DNA from: Deltaproteobacteria bacterium
Lineage (GTDB): Bacteria; Desulfobacterota_B; Binatia; UBA9968
NCBI GenBank assembly: GCA_005879255.1
Contig: VBKY01000157.1
Location: 1 to 13,291, forward strand
Reading direction: 5' to 3'
DNA: 13,291 nt
Shown: positions 1 to 6,411 of the stretch, one piece after another
Position numbering within the stretch: the first letter of the stretch is position 1
How the letters are laid out: every line of letters starts with the position of its first letter
Translations under genes and position numbers: made by a program
Notes under the pieces: generated by a model
What the model was told of the DNA's origin: nothing
What the model saw: the letters and a program-made list of their open reading frames with translations, nothing else
Databases searched by the model: none

Positions 1-981
1 TGCCTCGGCGGCGAGTACGGCGGCGCGATCACCTACGTCGCCGAGCATATCGAGGACCAGCATCGCGGCTACTACACCGGCTGGCTCCAGACGTCGCCGA
101 CGCTCGGCATCGTCCTGTCGCTGGCCGTGATCATCGGCACGCGGACTTACCTGGGCAACGAAGCCTTCAACGACTGGGGCTGGCGTTTCCCGTTCATCCT
201 GTCGCTCCTCCTGGTCGGAATCGCTATCTGGATCCGGCTCTCGCTGGGTGAAACGCCGATCTTCCAGGACATCAAGGCAAGGGGCCGAACCGCGACCAAT
301 CCGTGGCGCGAGGCCTTCATGAGCAGCAATTTCAAGTACGTGGTCATCGCCAGCGTGGTCGTGCTGGGACAGGGCTGCGTCTGGTACAGCGGCCAGTTCT
401 GGGCGCTGTTTTACCTCCAATCGGTCAAGAAGCTCGACGTGCTCACCTCTAGCTACATCATCGCCGTCGCGCTCCTGATCGCGACCCCGACGCTGATCTT
501 CTGGGGCTGGCTCTCGGACAAGATCGGCCGGAAGCCGATCATCCTCGGCGGCATGCTGCTGGCGTCCCTGACGTACTACCCGCTCTACACGGCGCTCGGC
601 GTCTACGCCGATCCCAAGACCCTCAACTTCTGGATGTCGGTCTTCATCGTGGTGATCCTGGTGAACTACGTCGGGATGACCTACGGCCCGATCGGGGCGT
701 TCCTGGCGGAGTTCTTTCCCTCGCGCATCCGCTACACCTCCGTGTCAGTGCCCTATCACATCGGCAACGGCTGGGGCGGCGGTCTCGTGCCCATCGTCAC
801 CACAGCGGCCTACGCCAAGGCGGTGGAGAACGGCTCCAGCGATCCCCTCTTCTGGGCCCTGGTCTATCCCATCGCGGTTCCCGCGATCATGTTCCTGATC
901 GCCCTCTTCGTGATGCCGGAGACGCGCAAGCACAGCATTTGGGAGGAAGGCGCGATCGAGGCGACGCGGACTCGCGCCTAG
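1..981 (+). CDS. MFS transporter, metabolite:H+ symporter type (5' end outside window)
   Basis: The reading frame is open from base 1 to the TAG at 979-981, giving 326 residues; the start and roughly the first 100 residues lie left of the window. The visible part begins with GGEYGGAITYVAEH, typical of TM4 in the metabolite:H+ symporter group (ShiA, ProP, KgtP, citrate carriers), and runs through about eight hydrophobic helices. The MFS loop signature GWLSDKIGRKP lies between the TM8 and TM9 equivalents, at bases 505-537. It is an inner-membrane, proton-driven uptake carrier for a small organic solute; the substrate cannot be read from the sequence. It is the only plus-strand gene, ends in its own terminator and is richer in GC (68% in the first 60 bases) than the other genes, so it belongs to a different transcription unit and possibly has a different origin. 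Confidence 0.9.
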   Translation, partial: CLGGEYGGAITYVAEHIEDQHRGYYTGWLQTSPTLGIVLSLAVIIGTRTYLGNEAFNDWGWRFPFILSLLLVGIAIWIRLSLGETPIFQDIKARGRTATNPWREAFMSSNFKYVVIASVVVLGQGCVWYSGQFWALFYLQSVKKLDVLTSSYIIAVALLIATPTLIFWGWLSDKIGRKPIILGGMLLASLTYYPLYTALGVYADPKTLNFWMSVFIVVILVNYVGMTYGPIGAFLAEFFPSRIRYTSVSVPYHIGNGWGGGLVPIVTTAAYAKAVENGSSDPLFWALVYPIAVPAIMFLIALFVMPETRKHSIWEEGAIEATRTRA

Positions 982-1001
982 GCGGACCTTGCAATAGCAA
1001 A

Positions 1002-1033
1002 AAAAGGGGACGGAATTGCTTCCGTCCCCTTTT
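1002..1033 (+). terminator. Intrinsic terminator of the MFS gene, probably bidirectional
   Basis: A perfect 14-bp stem (1002-1015 paired with 1020-1033) encloses a 4-base loop (TTGC). The core is GGGGACGGAA and the stem ends in an A run on the left and a TTTT run on the right. It starts 21 bases after the MFS stop codon. Because both ends carry A/T runs it could also stop minus-strand transcripts coming from tpx and the glutaredoxin remnant. Confidence 0.85.
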
Positions 1034-1057
1034 GAATTTCAGAACGACGACTGCCAG

Positions 1058-1258
1058 CTACAAGAACTTTCCCACAAGAAATTGATTGATCTCTTCGCAG
1101 CCGCGCAGCGGCTTACCTTCAACCACCAGAACAGGAACCGTTTTGGCGCCGCACAGCGCGATTAATTCCTTTTCATAGTCGGCATTTTCCCGGATGTTTT
1201 TCTTGATGATTTGGCCGAACCATGCAAATACGAGAGCAAAGGCAATGATTGCGACGTG
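1058..1258 (-). pseudogene. Glutaredoxin-like C-terminal remnant without a start codon
   Basis: On the minus strand an open frame runs from just after a TAA (1259-1261) to a TAG (1058-1060), 66 codons, with no ATG, GTG or TTG in it. Its last 50 or so residues read as the second half of a glutaredoxin/thioredoxin fold. They include KKNIRENADYEKEL, then ALCGAKTVPVLVV with the cis-proline TVP motif, then EGKPLRGCEEINQFL for the last strand and helix. The first half, including the CxxC active site, is missing: the N-terminal residues of this frame are hydrophobic and not glutaredoxin-like. In another frame just upstream a short Cys-rich run (HCLCSRICMV) could be what remains of the active site after a frameshift, but the spacing is too short to be convincing. 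I read it as a decayed gene; its location beside tpx suggests a former thiol-redox pair. Confidence 0.6.
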
Positions 1259-1274
1259 TTACTCGGATAGAAAC

Positions 1275-1302
1275 GTAGGGGCGACCGGCCGGTCGCCCCT
1301 AC
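1275..1302. repeat. Perfect 28-bp GC-rich palindrome
   Basis: The arms 1275-1288 and 1289-1302 are exact reverse complements, centred on CCGG|CCGG and framed by GTAGGGGCG and CGCCCCTAC. It resembles the short palindromic units (REP-like) scattered between genes in many environmental bacteria. It sits 50 bases downstream of tpx and 16 bases before the truncated end of the glutaredoxin remnant. It could act as a transcript-end hairpin for tpx, but no clear U-tract follows it. Confidence 0.7.
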
Positions 1303-1338
1303 ACGCAAGGCGGAATCGACAGCGAACCTTACGGCTGC

Positions 1339-1352
1339 ACAATGCGCATTGT
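1339..1352. repeat. 14-bp palindrome directly after the tpx stop codon
   Basis: ACAATGCGCATTGT is perfectly self-complementary and abuts the tpx stop codon (1353-1355, minus strand). It may form a small hairpin at the 3' end of the mRNA; no U-run follows, so a terminator role is doubtful. Confidence 0.4.
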
Positions 1353-1856
1353 CTATTTCGCGGCGGCGAGCGCGGCCTCGTAATTCGGGTGCTCGCCGAT
1401 GCTGCCGACATACTCGACGTGTTTGAGCTTGTTGTCGGGGCCGACGACGAAAACGGCACGCGCGAGGACGCGATCGAGCGGGCCGCCGGAAATGAGCACG
1501 CCATAATTTTTGCCGAATGAAGCTTCGCGATGGTCGCTTGCCGTGATCACTTTGTCCACATTGGCGGCGCCGCACCAGCGTTTTTGCGCGAAGGGCAAAT
1601 CCATACTAACGCAAACGACCTCGACGTTGGACAACTTGCTCGCTTCTTCGTTGAACCTTTTCGTTTCCAGATCGCAAACCGGCGTGTCGAGCGAAGGGAC
1701 CGTAGCAATGATTCGTGTCTTCCCAGCACCGCTCGCCAAAGTATAGTCGCTCATGTCGGCGCTCTTTTGCACTTTAAAGTCGGGCGCGGTTTGGCCGACT
1801 TTCGCTTCATTACCTAACAGAGTCAACGTGGTGTCTTTAAACTTTACGGTAGCCAT
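1353..1856 (-). CDS. tpx: Thiol peroxidase Tpx (atypical 2-Cys peroxiredoxin)
   Basis: The gene encodes 167 residues, the normal length for Tpx. It reduces hydrogen peroxide and organic hydroperoxides with electrons from thioredoxin, in the cytoplasm or periplasm depending on the species; no signal peptide is seen here. The peroxidatic Cys61 lies in PSLDTPVCDLETKRF and the resolving Cys95 in QKRWCGAANVD, the same spacing and numbers as Escherichia coli Tpx (Cys61/Cys95). The N-terminal VGQTAPDF and the C-terminal GEHPNYEAALAA also match the family. The ATG is supported by GGGAGG eight bases upstream. The gene stands alone between the Nudix gene (231-bp gap) and the glutaredoxin remnant. Confidence 0.96.
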   Translation of the reverse strand: MATVKFKDTTLTLLGNEAKVGQTAPDFKVQKSADMSDYTLASGAGKTRIIATVPSLDTPVCDLETKRFNEEASKLSNVEVVCVSMDLPFAQKRWCGAANVDKVITASDHREASFGKNYGVLISGGPLDRVLARAVFVVGPDNKLKHVEYVGSIGEHPNYEAALAAAK

Positions 1857-1874
1857 AGTGCTGCCTCCCGTCGA
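1857..1874 (-). promoter_or_regulatory. Shine-Dalgarno site of tpx
   Basis: On the minus strand GGGAGG stands eight bases before the tpx ATG. It is the clearest ribosome-binding site among the minus-strand genes and fixes the tpx start. Confidence 0.75.
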
Positions 1875-1901
1875 AATTTAATTCAAGCACAGCTCGAATC
1901 C

Positions 1902-1929
1902 CTTTTAACACTTCACAGACTATGATCAA
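1902..1929 (-). promoter_or_regulatory. Possible sigma-70 promoter of tpx
   Basis: On the minus strand TTGATC (1924-1929) is followed after 16 bases by TAAAAG (1902-1907), each matching four of six consensus bases. The predicted transcript would have a leader of about 40 bases. This is a weak match found by eye. Confidence 0.25.
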
Positions 1930-1962
1930 GAGCCAGGAGGAATCATCCGGAGTTTTGCCGTC

Positions 1963-2005
1963 ATGCCGGTCCTTCGACAGGCTCAGGATAAATTCCAACC
2001 GGCAT
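1963..2005. repeat. Hairpin carrying a dispersed CTTCGACA...CTCAGGA repeat
   Basis: Eight-base arms (ATGCCGGT at 1963-1970, ACCGGCAT at 1998-2005) enclose CCTTCGACAGGCTCAGGA (1971-1988). This resembles a short dispersed repeat seen in spacers of many environmental bacteria. A diverged, inverted relative lies at 3969-3989. The element fills part of the 231-bp tpx-Nudix spacer, in which I see no gene. Confidence 0.5.
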
Positions 2006-2087
2006 CCAGAAATCTTTGAAATTCTGTCGGTCGCTCCAGTTACTGCTGCAACGAGATATCGCATGCTTCGTATGAAATCCGCCGAAG

Positions 2088-2798
2088 TCAAAAAAGCTTG
2101 AATTCGTCGCGCAAGCGCTGCCATGAGCTGAGTCGAGCCAAATTTTGCAGCACTGTTGTTGTCGGCGGCAAAATGGGAAAGTCGCGCCGGTGGATTCGCG
2201 ACATTGCCTCCTCCGGCGCGATCCACAGACTATTCGTCACCTCCTCCGAGTGTTCTAGCGGCGTCTGATTCGGCGGCAGAGTCGCCACATAGAAGCGTGT
2301 GTCGAAACGCATCGAATAAATATCCGGCGTCACCCAATGATCAAAGTAAACCGCACGCGATAAATCGCAGCAGAGTTTTTCCAATTCGAGAAAACCAGCA
2401 AACGCGAGCTGCTTTTTGACGATCGCTTGGCGTTGGTTTTCCGTCCGCTGCTGTCTCTCGGCATCGGTCAAGTCGATCGCCTCGCCTGACTCGTCGACAC
2501 ACAGGAGGACACCGACCTCTTCGAATAATTCGCGCACTACCGCGACCCAATGACCGAGCGCTTCGTCGGCAGCATGACGGCTGTTAAGAATTTCTCGCGC
2601 CTGGGCACCGGAGAGTCCACGGCAACGCGCCAATACCTCAGGCGAATAATCGTCCCGATGAACCGTCCCGCCGGGAAAGACGTAGAAACCGCCGAGAAAA
2701 CGCATCTCCTGGGGCCGGCGCGTCAGGAGAACTTCAAAACCGCCGTCATTGGCAGGACGAACCAGCACCACAGTGGAAGCGTCGCGAGGATGAACCAT
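2088..2798 (-). CDS. Nudix hydrolase, NUDT19-like (putative CoA/nucleoside diphosphatase)
   Basis: The protein has 236 residues. Nudix enzymes cleave X-linked nucleoside diphosphates using Mg2+. The catalytic helix is RELFEEVGV at residues 89-97, preceded by FPGG (41-44). The distance from Gly44 to Arg89 is 45 residues instead of the usual 14, so about 30 residues are inserted inside the Nudix box. Such an insertion, together with a downstream WVTP...RFDTRFYVATLP segment (starting near residue 155), is characteristic of the NUDT19/RP2p group, whose mammalian member hydrolyses CoA and acyl-CoA. The true substrate here is not known. The usual Glu seven residues before the Arg of the box falls near Ala-Leu-Gly-His and is not conserved in the standard way. 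No clear Shine-Dalgarno precedes the ATG. The gene lies 64 bp after the solute-binding protein gene and could be co-transcribed with it. Confidence 0.85.
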   Translation of the reverse strand: MVHPRDASTVVLVRPANDGGFEVLLTRRPQEMRFLGGFYVFPGGTVHRDDYSPEVLARCRGLSGAQAREILNSRHAADEALGHWVAVVRELFEEVGVLLCVDESGEAIDLTDAERQQRTENQRQAIVKKQLAFAGFLELEKLCCDLSRAVYFDHWVTPDIYSMRFDTRFYVATLPPNQTPLEHSEEVTNSLWIAPEEAMSRIHRRDFPILPPTTTVLQNLARLSSWQRLRDEFKLF

Positions 2799-2826
2799 GA
2801 ATAATTAATACTGAAATCTGAAGCTC

Positions 2827-2847
2827 GAAATTCGAAATCCGAATTTC
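2827..2847. repeat. AT-rich inverted repeat between the solute-binding protein and Nudix genes
   Basis: The arms GAAATTCG (2827-2834) and CGAATTTC (2840-2847) are perfect, with a 5-base loop, inside a run of repeated AATTCGAAAT-like words (2813-2855). Similar low-complexity spacers occur in many environmental genomes. It lies between the SBP stop and the Nudix start and is not a typical terminator, since it lacks GC in the stem. Confidence 0.45.
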
Positions 2848-2862
2848 AAAATCCAAAACAGC

Positions 2863-3912
2863 CTATTTCCTGCCGATCTCCCTCAACAGCTTTTCCCACT
2901 TTTCATTTTCCTTCTCATATTTCTCAGCGGTCATTCCGGCCTCGGCGTAGAAACGTTTGAAGTCCGGTTTATTCACTGCACTGTCGAGGCCGTACTTGGA
3001 GAGAAACTTCTGTCCATCAGGGCTGAGCAAGAAATCACCGAACAACAGCGCGGCATGGGGATGGGGCGCGTTGGCCGGGATGGCAACCCCGCCGGCGTTG
3101 GTCGGTACAAGATCCATCGGCACCCACTTGATCGGCGCGCCCTTGGAGATCGAAACGCGAGAGTGACTGAGAAAGACCGTGGGTGAGACGCCGAGTTCGC
3201 CGGAAATCACCATGTCGAGAATCGCCCGCCCCGACACCGAGTGCAGGCTGATCTGCTGCGACTTGAGCTTTTGGACAAACTCCGAGCCCTTGCTGGTAAG
3301 CATCGCGGCGATCACGCGGGCACCTGTATCGGTGATCGCGAATCCGATCTTGCCCTTGAGCTCCGGTTTCAGCAGATCCTCGAAATTTTTCGGCACCGCG
3401 GCACCCTGAACTGCATTAGTGTTGTATGCCAAGCCAATATAAGACTCGCGATCGGTCGCCCAATAGACCAAACCTTGACTGGACTTTTCTTTGACGTCGT
3501 CGGGATACTGCGCCAGGTGCGGCGAAAAATAGGGCGCGAGCAATTTCAGCTCTTGCAGCACCTTCAGGATTGGAAAAGTCGTCTCGATGGTATCGACGAT
3601 GTAGCGCTTCGCCTGCGCTTCCTGTGTGATCCGGGATATCAGCGCGTCGCTATCGCCACGATAGACCTCCATCGCGACGCCGGAATACTTGGCCTCGAAG
3701 ACCTTCGGCGCATCGGTATTCGGCCCACCCGTGAGCGAAGTGTACCACATCAACTTGCCTTCTTTTTTCGCACCTTCGTAAAGCACCTTCTCGCGATCCG
3801 GCTTGTTGTACGCCGCCAGCTCGGCAACGGTCATTGCTTTGCCAGTCTGGGCAATCGCCGGAAGTTGCCATTGCAAAACCACGAGAGTCATCGCAATGAA
3901 TAATCTTTTCAT
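2863..3912 (-). CDS. ABC-transporter periplasmic solute-binding protein, Fe(III)/AfuA type
   Basis: The chosen ATG (3910-3912) gives 349 residues and follows GAGGAAAG, a good Shine-Dalgarno site. It opens with a Sec signal peptide: MKRLF, a hydrophobic core, then PAIA with likely cleavage after Ala21. The mature part has the layout of group 2 periplasmic binding proteins (COG1840-like). It shows EGAKKEGKLMWYTSL near the N-terminus, VFEAKYSGVAMEVYRGDS, then KNFEDLLKPELKGKIGFA at the hinge region, and HPHAALLFGDFLLSPDGQKFL near the C-terminus. Relatives bind ferric iron, other metals, phosphonates or small organic acids; the ligand is unassigned. No permease or ATPase gene is adjacent, so it is an orphan here. 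The frame is open for 36 more codons upstream, but that stretch overlaps dispersed repeats and lacks a ribosome-binding site. Confidence 0.88.
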   Translation of the reverse strand: MKRLFIAMTLVVLQWQLPAIAQTGKAMTVAELAAYNKPDREKVLYEGAKKEGKLMWYTSLTGGPNTDAPKVFEAKYSGVAMEVYRGDSDALISRITQEAQAKRYIVDTIETTFPILKVLQELKLLAPYFSPHLAQYPDDVKEKSSQGLVYWATDRESYIGLAYNTNAVQGAAVPKNFEDLLKPELKGKIGFAITDTGARVIAAMLTSKGSEFVQKLKSQQISLHSVSGRAILDMVISGELGVSPTVFLSHSRVSISKGAPIKWVPMDLVPTNAGGVAIPANAPHPHAALLFGDFLLSPDGQKFLSKYGLDSAVNKPDFKRFYAEAGMTAEKYEKENEKWEKLLREIGRK

Positions 3913-3968
3913 CTGCTTTCCTCGTTCATCTGCGCGAACGCTCCGATAAGCTATTCGCGCCAAGTCTG

Positions 3969-4075
3969 TCCTGAACAAAGTTGAAGGGACAAAAAGCTCG
4001 AAAAGGCCCCGCCTTGTCATTTCGACCGCAGGGAGAAATCTTTCTTAGATCCCTCGTATTCACTCGGGATGAAAG
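3969..4075. repeat. Cluster of dispersed intergenic repeat elements
   Basis: 3969-3989 reads TCCTGAACAAAGTTGAAGG and is a diverged inverted relative of the element at 1971-1988. It is followed at about 4015-4075 by a TGTCATTTCGACCG, AGGGAGAAATCT, GATCCCTCG, CTCGGGATGA series. Both resemble repeats recurring in spacers of many unrelated environmental bacteria. They occupy most of the 250-bp spacer between the cyclase and SBP genes; I see no gene in that spacer. Confidence 0.45.
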
Positions 4076-4102
4076 GCCTCGGCCCGTCACTTTGCTCTCT
4101 AC

Positions 4103-4162
4103 GTCCTTTGCGGCTAATTTCAGAAACTTATTCTGACTATGTGACCTATGTGTCCTTTGCGG
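4103..4162 (+). repeat. 11-bp direct repeat next to the cyclase stop codon
   Basis: GTCCTTTGCGG occurs at 4103-4113 and again at 4152-4162, the second copy touching the cyclase stop codon (4163-4165). The words are related to the TTTGCG repeats found at 5400-5423, 5875-5968 and 6412-6440. Confidence 0.5.
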
Positions 4163-5311
4163 TCAAATGTCTTCTTCGGTTGCGGCTCGGCCGCGCTGCA
4201 CTTTCAGCCCCAGGATATTGTAGGAAGCGACTGGACGGTGAAACCCTTTGAGCGCTAGCTCTCCCATAAATTCCGCGTCGACCAACTCTTCGACGCCGCC
4301 AAGCAGGCGCTGCGGAACCAAAATATCTCCGGGCCTGGCCTCGCCGCAGAGACGCGCCGCGAGGTTTGGAACACTACCGATCGCGCCATATTCCCACCGG
4401 CCCTCAAAACCGATGGCGCCGATCGTCGCATAGCCCTGGGCGATGCCGACGCCAAAGTCGAGAGCGTGGCCGAGCTTGCGCCACTTGATCGTCAGCTCTT
4501 TCACTCGCTCGCGCATCGCCAGCGCCATGCGCACCGCTCGCTCCGCCGCGTTCTCCACGGGCACCGGATCGTTGAAGAAAATCATCATGCCGTCCCCGGC
4601 AAAGTGCTCTAGAGTTCCCTCGTATTCCAGAATCAATTTTCCCATCGCCGCATGATACTCGTGCAAGATTTCCATGACCTCTTCAGGCTCGGCGCTTTCA
4701 GCGAAAGCGGTGAAGCCGCGCAGGTCGAGATAAACCACGGTCAGCTCGCGCCGGTGGGTTTTGAGCGGATCGTCGGCTTCGCCACTCACAATCAATTCGG
4801 CGAGCTGTGGTGAAAAAAATCGTTTCAGCCGTCCCAATCGTTCCAGCTGCTGGACTTGCTCCTGAACACGAAGCTCCAAATTCTTGTTCCAATCGTAAAG
4901 CTCAGAGGCCTGGGCTTGAATGGTATCGTGGAGTTCCTTGATGCGCAGCAGTGATTTCACTCGCGCGAGAAGCTCCGCGCGATTGATCGGCTTGATGAGA
5001 AAATCATCGGCGCCGGCGTCGAGACCTTTGATCCGCTCTTCCGCTGGATCTAACGCCGTCACCATCACCACTGGGAGAATTTGCGTCGTCGGGTTTTCAC
5101 GAATCGTGCGGCAAACTTCATAACCGCTCATCTCCGGCATGACCACGTCCAACAGCACGAGATCGGGTCTTTCAGTCTCCAATTGCTCCAACGCTTCTCG
5201 CCCGGACGCGGCGGTCACAACGTTGTAGCCCTTGACTGTCAGCAGATCGGCAAGAAGCTTGACGTTCTTGGGCGTGTCGTCGACGACAAGTATTTTGGCA
5301 GGAGTATTCAT
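4163..5311 (-). CDS. Response regulator with class III adenylate/guanylate cyclase output
   Basis: The protein has 382 residues. Residues 4-122 are a receiver domain with acidic Asp11-Asp12, phosphoacceptor Asp55 (LVLLDVVMP), Thr85 and Lys107-Pro108. Residues 122-165 form a charged coiled coil. Residues 188-370 are a class III cyclase domain. It has metal-binding Asp196 (YLDLRGFT) and Asp240 (FAGDGMM), and transition-state Asn316 and Arg320 (PNLAARL). Phosphorylation of the receiver should control dimerisation of the cyclase through the coiled coil, giving cAMP (or cGMP). The residue that usually selects the base, a Lys just before FAGD, is His236, and the second selectivity position, after Glu-Tyr, is Gly309, so the nucleotide product is uncertain. 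It has no membrane segment. No good Shine-Dalgarno is seen before the ATG. It is the last of the signalling genes on this strand and the likely output of the kinase at 6447-12929. Confidence 0.93.
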   Translation of the reverse strand: MNTPAKILVVDDTPKNVKLLADLLTVKGYNVVTAASGREALEQLETERPDLVLLDVVMPEMSGYEVCRTIRENPTTQILPVVMVTALDPAEERIKGLDAGADDFLIKPINRAELLARVKSLLRIKELHDTIQAQASELYDWNKNLELRVQEQVQQLERLGRLKRFFSPQLAELIVSGEADDPLKTHRRELTVVYLDLRGFTAFAESAEPEEVMEILHEYHAAMGKLILEYEGTLEHFAGDGMMIFFNDPVPVENAAERAVRMALAMRERVKELTIKWRKLGHALDFGVGIAQGYATIGAIGFEGRWEYGAIGSVPNLAARLCGEARPGDILVPQRLLGGVEELVDAEFMGELALKGFHRPVASYNILGLKVQRGRAATEEDI

Positions 5312-5330
5312 CTGGGAAATTCAGTAAGGG

Positions 5331-5453
5331 GTGAGGAGTAAAGAGTAAAGTGTTCCGCCCCGCCATCTCCCACGTTTCTCGATCTTTCCAATTTTATTCG
5401 GCGCCTCTGCGTCTTTGCGTGAACTCTCTTCTTCCGATCGCCTAACTCCTCAC
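5331..5453. repeat. Inverted-repeat-bounded spacer element (possible MITE-like unit)
   Basis: GTGAGGAGT at 5331-5339 is the exact reverse complement of ACTCCTCAC at 5445-5453. Between them lies a TTTGCG-family repeat (5400-5423) that matches the copy at 6412-6440 in 21 of 24 bases. The element fills most of the 155-bp spacer between the two response regulator genes, which holds no gene. Confidence 0.4.
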
Positions 5454-5466
5454 TACTGACTACTTA

Positions 5467-5847
5467 CTATTTAGCCCCCGCCGCCAACACTCGCTGTACT
5501 TCCCCGATAAAATCTTTCAAGCTGATCGGCTTGGTTTGGTAGCCGTCGAATCCTTCGGCAAGCATGCTTGTCCGGTTATTGGTCATCGCCGAAGCGGTGA
5601 ACGCGATGACGCGTATATTTTTTGTTGTCGGGTCAGCCCGGAGTTGCTTCAGTGCCGTGATGCCATCCATTCCGGGGAGCAGAATGTCCATAAGGATGAG
5701 CGCGGGCGATTTTTCCGCGGCGAGCTTGAGTCCTTCCTCGGCCGTCTCGCTCTCGATGGTGTTATAACCCTTGACCTGCAGGACATCGCGGGCGAGCTTG
5801 CGGTTCTTCTCGTTGTCTTCGATGATTAAAATCAGTTCATTAGCCAT
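5467..5847 (-). CDS. Single-domain response regulator (DivK/CheY-like)
   Basis: The gene encodes 126 residues consisting only of a receiver domain: Glu10-Asp11 acidic pair, phosphoacceptor Asp54 (LILMDILLPGMDG), Thr84 (IAFTASAM) and Lys106-Pro107 (YQTKPI). There is no output domain, so it must act by phosphotransfer or by binding a partner, as DivK, CheY and Spo0F do. It lies downstream of the giant kinase and upstream of the receiver-cyclase on the same strand. It could be the first phosphate acceptor, a phosphate sink, or a relay intermediate. The DIE/DN start region is like the receiver of the next gene but is clearly diverged. No Shine-Dalgarno is seen right before the ATG; GAGGAAT occurs about 20 bases upstream, too far to be sure of. 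Confidence 0.94.
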   Translation of the reverse strand: MANELILIIEDNEKNRKLARDVLQVKGYNTIESETAEEGLKLAAEKSPALILMDILLPGMDGITALKQLRADPTTKNIRVIAFTASAMTNNRTSMLAEGFDGYQTKPISLKDFIGEVQRVLAAGAK

Positions 5848-5874
5848 AGGAATAAGATGTTCGGAAATATTCCT

Positions 5875-5901
5875 CGCGCCAAGACGCCAAGGCGCAAAGT
5901 T
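5875..5901 (-). repeat. TTTGCG/GCAAAG dispersed repeat, copy A (inverted)
   Basis: Its reverse complement (reading ACTTTGCGCCTTGGCG...) matches copy C at 6412-6440 in about 25 of 28 bases. It is inverted relative to copy B at 5941-5968, so A and B could pair as an imperfect hairpin between the GxxExxY and receiver genes. Confidence 0.6.
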
Positions 5902-5937
5902 ATAGAAGCAAAACCTTTTGTTGTAAATTTTCCTTTC

Positions 5938-6411
5938 TTAACTTGGTGTCTTTGCGCCTTTGCGCGCGATAATCATTTTTTCGAATCCCGATTTGTCCGC
6001 CGCTAACACTCCAAGGCGAAAAGTGTCGTCATCGTCGAGCCCATTCACGGCACGGGTTATGCCTCGTTTCATTAACGCCTCGCCGAAGTTCAGCAAAAAC
6101 CCAAGCTTGCACCCGGTCAGCCGCAGATATGTCTGTAATTGTTTCTTATGTGCCTGGCTGACCTGTTCAACTGATTTCAGCTCCACTACGACTTTGTCTT
6201 CGACCACGATGTCGGCCCGGAACGCCTCATCGAACTTCATTTCTTTGTAGCGGATCGAAACCGGCACCTGGCGCTCCACTCTGAGACCACGTTGTTCTAA
6301 CTCATACACTAAGACAACCTCATAAATAGTCTCAAGCAAACCCGATCCCAACCCCCGATGCACAGCGATGGCAGCGTCAACAATTACTCTGCCGATCTCG
6401 TTTTCCGTCAT
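5938..6411 (-). CDS. GxxExxY protein (PD-(D/E)XK nuclease-like superfamily)
   Basis: The protein has 157 residues, somewhat longer than the usual 120-130 of this family. The name-giving motif is Gly24-Leu-Leu-Glu27-Thr-Ile-Tyr30. A nuclease-like core follows: Asp67 in RADIVV, then Glu77-Leu-Lys79 (VVELKSV), then QLQTYLRLTGCKLGFLLNFG. The family is known as TIGR04256/PF13366; its biological role is not established. The start codon sits one base after repeat copy C, which supplies the only Shine-Dalgarno-like word (AAAGG, eight bases upstream). The last nine residues (ARKGAKTPS) are encoded by repeat copy B. The gene lies between the giant kinase and its presumed response regulator, and the repeats on both sides suggest it arrived as a unit. 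Confidence 0.9.
   Translation of the reverse strand: MTENEIGRVIVDAAIAVHRGLGSGLLETIYEVVLVYELEQRGLRVERQVPVSIRYKEMKFDEAFRADIVVEDKVVVELKSVEQVSQAHKKQLQTYLRLTGCKLGFLLNFGEALMKRGITRAVNGLDDDDTFRLGVLAADKSGFEKMIIARKGAKTPS
5941..5968 (+). repeat. TTTGCG dispersed repeat, copy B, inside the 3' end of the GxxExxY gene
   Basis: Begins ACTTGGTGTC and continues with two TTTGCG words; same orientation as copy C and similar to it over 28 bases. On the minus strand it encodes the C-terminal ARKGAKTPS of the GxxExxY protein and ends directly before its stop codon. Confidence 0.65.

Noticed and set aside
1162..1575. 137-residue minus-strand frame overlapping tpx
   Set aside because: It runs in another frame of the same strand as the certain tpx gene and reads through the palindrome; Arg-rich shadow composition.
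3241..3903. 220-residue open frame on the plus strand
   Set aside because: It lies entirely antisense to the well-supported solute-binding protein gene, has Arg/Leu-rich low-information composition and matches no family I recognise.
3913..4020. 36-codon N-terminal extension of the solute-binding protein
   Set aside because: It would bury the signal peptide, overlaps dispersed repeat sequence and lacks a ribosome-binding site; the ATG at 3910-3912 has a good one.
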